A DNA stretch of 23,239 nucleotides from Planctomycetota bacterium. GTDB taxonomy: Bacteria; Planctomycetota; Phycisphaerae; Sedimentisphaerales; Anaerobacaceae. Below the pieces are notes generated by a model, which searched no databases, was not told the DNA's origin, and was given only the letters and a program-made list of their open reading frames with translations. The translations under genes were made by a program, and so were the position numbers. Where the stretch lies: positions 3,723 through 26,961 of the forward strand of contig JAFNGF010000338.1 of NCBI GenBank assembly GCA_017885385.1. Direction: 5' to 3'. Positions 21,303-23,239 of the stretch are shown here, piece by piece. Position 1 is the stretch's first letter, and each line of letters begins with the position of its first letter.

Positions 21303-22931
21303 ATGACCAAGAGACACATCGCGCTGCTGCTAATTGTGACTATGACGTTTGTTGTCTCGCCGACAATTGCGGCAGTCGACCGGCCACAAAACATCATACT
21401 ATTCGGCTGGGATGCGCCACAGCGAGACCACGTAAACGAATGTCTCAGCCGAAAGGAGCTGCCAAATTTGCAGAAACTGATCGACCAGGGCACATACGTC
21501 AAGATCGACATCGAGGGTACGACCGATACCAAGGCCGGATGGTCCCAAATCCTTACCGGCTATTACCCTGAAGTAACGGGCGTCTATAGTAACGGCCGCT
21601 ATCAGCCGATTCCCAAGGGCCTAAGCATCTTCGAAAGACTCGAAGAGCATTTTGGCTCTGACAAATTTGTTACCGTGGCAGTGATCGGCAAGCTAAGGCA
21701 CTGCGGTGAGATTGACCCGCCCAAGAAGATCCGTTTAGACGAAGAAGAGAAAAAGGCCGAAGCTAAGCAGGCTAAGGCCAAAGCAAAGAAAAAACAAGCC
21801 CAGCCCGGCGCAGGCAAAGCCCCGGCAGGCAAGATTGTCGAAGAGAACGGGGTGAAGTACCGCGTTATTCCGGGCTCACCCTACTACAACATGTACACGG
21901 CACTTGAGGTCTGGGAGTTCGGCCTGATGCAGGATCAGAAGGTCGGCACAAGAGCTATCGAGCTGCTGGAAAAGTACAAAGGCAAACCCTTCTTTTTCTT
22001 CGTCCATTTCGCCGAGGTGGACCACCAGGGCCACAAGTTCGGCGAGAACTCCAAGGAGTATAACGATGCCCTGATCTCCAACGACTTGTGGACCGGCAAG
22101 ATAATGGACAAGGTCAAAGAGCTGGGCCTGGCCGACAAGACGCAGTTCTATGTTACCGCCGACCATGGCTTCAACGAAGATGCCAACAACCACAGTTTTG
22201 CGCCATACGTATTTCTTGCCACCAACAACAAAAAAGTCAACCGTGACGGCCGCCGTCAGGACGTGGCCCCGACGATTCTGGAGGCGTTCGGCCTGGACCT
22301 GAGCAAGCTCACGCCGCCGCTGGATGGCATATCGCTGACTAAGCCGGATAATCGTCCGCCGGCAAATATTAGCCCCCCGAAAACTCGCCAGCAGATAAAG
22401 CAGGAAAGCACCCAAACCCATGAGCCGGACGTAATATTCGTTCCTACGCCCCAGGATGTGGTAGAAAAAATGCTGGAGCTGGCGGAAGTCAAAAAGAGCG
22501 ATCTAGTCTACGACCTGGGCTGCGGCGACGGACGGATCGTGGTAACGGCAGCCAAAAAGTACGGCTGTAAGGCCGTAGGTTTCGACGTAGACCCGGAGCG
22601 GATCAGGGAATCGCTGGAAAACGTCGAGAAGAACAATGTCGGCGACTTAGTTACAATACAGCAGAAGGACATCTTCACCCTCGACCTGAGCAAGGTAAAC
22701 GTGGTCACCCTATACCTGCTGCCGAGTCTGAATGTTAAGCTGATTCCGCAGCTGGACAAGCTCAAGCCCGGCTCGCGAATTGTCTCGCACGATTTTGCGA
22801 TGAAGGGAGTGGAGCCGGACAAGGTGGTCGAGGTTACTTCCGCCAGCGGGCAAACTGAACACACGGTTTATCTGTGGACCGCGCCGCTGAAGAAGGTGGA
22901 GCAGAATAAGCCTGCCCCTATTTCCCGATGA
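21303..22931 (+). CDS. Exported alkaline-phosphatase-superfamily domain fused to a methyltransferase domain
   Basis: 542 residues. Signal peptide 1-24 (HIALLLIVTMTFVVSPTIAA). Residues 28-345 are an alkaline phosphatase/sulfatase-type fold: metal ligand D37 (FGWDAP), likely nucleophile T76 in TTDTKAGWSQILTG, D240/H244 in EVDHQGH, D287/H288 in TADHG and H297. A Thr nucleophile points to a phosphodiesterase/phosphatase of the type I PDE/NPP kind rather than a formylglycine sulfatase. A Lys/Ala/Glu-rich insertion (about 146-176) is likely disordered. After a linker (350-375), residues 376-531 are a class I methyltransferase-type domain (DLGCGDGR at 404-411, GFDVDP) nearly the same as the C-terminus of the lipoprotein at 2807-3811. 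Two unlike enzymes in one exported chain is unusual. A GGAAAG site precedes ATG. Confidence 0.87.
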   Translation: MTKRHIALLLIVTMTFVVSPTIAAVDRPQNIILFGWDAPQRDHVNECLSRKELPNLQKLIDQGTYVKIDIEGTTDTKAGWSQILTGYYPEVTGVYSNGRYQPIPKGLSIFERLEEHFGSDKFVTVAVIGKLRHCGEIDPPKKIRLDEEEKKAEAKQAKAKAKKKQAQPGAGKAPAGKIVEENGVKYRVIPGSPYYNMYTALEVWEFGLMQDQKVGTRAIELLEKYKGKPFFFFVHFAEVDHQGHKFGENSKEYNDALISNDLWTGKIMDKVKELGLADKTQFYVTADHGFNEDANNHSFAPYVFLATNNKKVNRDGRRQDVAPTILEAFGLDLSKLTPPLDGISLTKPDNRPPANISPPKTRQQIKQESTQTHEPDVIFVPTPQDVVEKMLELAEVKKSDLVYDLGCGDGRIVVTAAKKYGCKAVGFDVDPERIRESLENVEKNNVGDLVTIQQKDIFTLDLSKVNVVTLYLLPSLNVKLIPQLDKLKPGSRIVSHDFAMKGVEPDKVVEVTSASGQTEHTVYLWTAPLKKVEQNKPAPISR

Positions 22932-22973
22932 TGTTTTCGCGTACTCAGGCAAAAATTGACAATTGAGAATTTC

Positions 22974-22995
22974 ATCCGCCTTGCGTCTGACGGAT
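22974..22995. repeat. Small GCCGCC-type palindrome, copy 4
   Basis: ATCCGCC, TTGCGTC, TGACGGAT. The arms ATCCG/CGGAT pair, and the centre TTGCGT matches copy 1. Just before it AATTGACAATTG (22953-22964) echoes the ATTGTCA repeats at 20919-20951. Confidence 0.4.
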
Positions 22996-23003
22996 AAAAT
23001 TGA

Positions 23004-23052
23004 ATCGCCCCCGTTTCTGTCTTCTACAGAAGACACGGGGGCGATTTTGTTT
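23004..23052 (+). terminator. Strong rho-independent terminator
   Basis: ATCGCCCCCGT (23004-23014) pairs perfectly with ACGGGGGCGAT (23035-23045); inside, GTCTTC (23019-23024) pairs with GAAGAC (23029-23034) around TACA. TTTTGTTT follows. It lies 73 bases after the stop of the phosphatase-methyltransferase fusion gene and should end its transcript. Confidence 0.85.
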
Positions 23053-23074
23053 GCGCGGGATTGTTTTGTATACT
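23047..23074 (+). promoter_or_regulatory. Possible promoter after the terminator
   Basis: TTGTTT (23047-23052) and TATACT (23069-23074) with 16 bases between. It overlaps the T-tract of the terminator and would serve a gene starting at or beyond the window end. Confidence 0.35.
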
Positions 23075-23232
23075 CTATCATAGAAAGGCCGGATACAGCC
23101 GCGATAAGTCAGCACCCAGGCTTTGGACAACCGCTGACTAACTGTGCGCGTGATTCAAATCAAGTCCGGTAATACGCATCCCGGCAAATTGAAAACTTTA
23201 GCCGAGCCGGTTCTGGTCGGAGTGACATACCT

Positions 23233-23239
23233 ATGAAAC
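23233..23239 (+). CDS. Possible start of the next gene, cut by the window
   Basis: ATG 23233 is followed by AAAC at the edge, with GGAG ten bases upstream. Only two residues are visible, so the product cannot be named and the start itself is tentative. Confidence 0.25.

Noticed and set aside
1..23239. tRNA, rRNA or well-known riboswitch
   Set aside because: I searched by eye for T-loop GTTCGA-type blocks with matching acceptor stems and for common riboswitch cores and found none; a covariance-model scan (tRNAscan-SE, Rfam) would be decisive.

Overview
The window looks like a chromosome segment of a planctomycete, most likely of the Phycisphaerae/Sedimentisphaerales type. This is inferred from gene style, not from a search. 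The signs are: a type II pseudopilin with the 'FTLIELLVVIAIIALL...QARAVVCQSNLRQWG' style and a C-terminal HDG/FLD-SVRKVGL region; a secreted protein with a PEP-CTERM anchor; a Tat-exported formylglycine sulfatase; a PIG-L deacetylase; CsrA with an added tail; a primary-type sigma factor with a very short N-terminus; and many small lipoproteins and coiled-coil membrane proteins. Genes lie on both strands in short groups, separated by unusually repeat-rich spacers.

Layout. 1-5350: the 3' end of a planctomycete-type hypothetical gene, asparaginyl-tRNA synthetase (asnS) with a coiled-coil insertion, a reverse-strand lipoprotein that fuses a LEA/WHy-like domain to a methyltransferase domain, a pseudopilin and a 56-residue lipoprotein. 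5350-6369: non-coding, with a structured inverted-repeat element and coding debris. 6370-9104: PIG-L deacetylase and prmC, converging on a reverse three-gene group (excisionase-type HTH protein plus two related one-TM coiled-coil proteins). 9380-11562: a PEP-CTERM gene with a clear promoter, then apt and a sigma factor on the reverse strand. 11942-14155: an overlapping pair, a three-Cys-motif (DUF5131/Gp37-Gp68-like) protein and its partner TcmP, followed by the broken tail of a second TcmP-like gene; this part is AT-richer and looks acquired. 14551-18037: an unknown seven-TM protein, csrA and an arylsulfatase. 18137-18725: a reverse pair of small genes. 18982-20905: an exported esterase-like hydrolase convergent with a lipoprotein class I glutamine amidotransferase (C26). 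21303-22931: an exported alkaline-phosphatase-superfamily domain fused to the same methyltransferase module seen at 2807-3301, followed by a strong terminator.

Most notable: one methyltransferase-like module (156 aligned residues, 133 identical by hand count) is attached to two unrelated exported N-terminal domains 19 kb apart. A SAM-dependent fold outside the cytoplasm is hard to explain with known biology. The TcmP/three-Cys pair and the HTH plus twin membrane coiled-coil operon are the other candidate systems of unknown function. All calls come from reading translations and motifs by eye; no database search was run.
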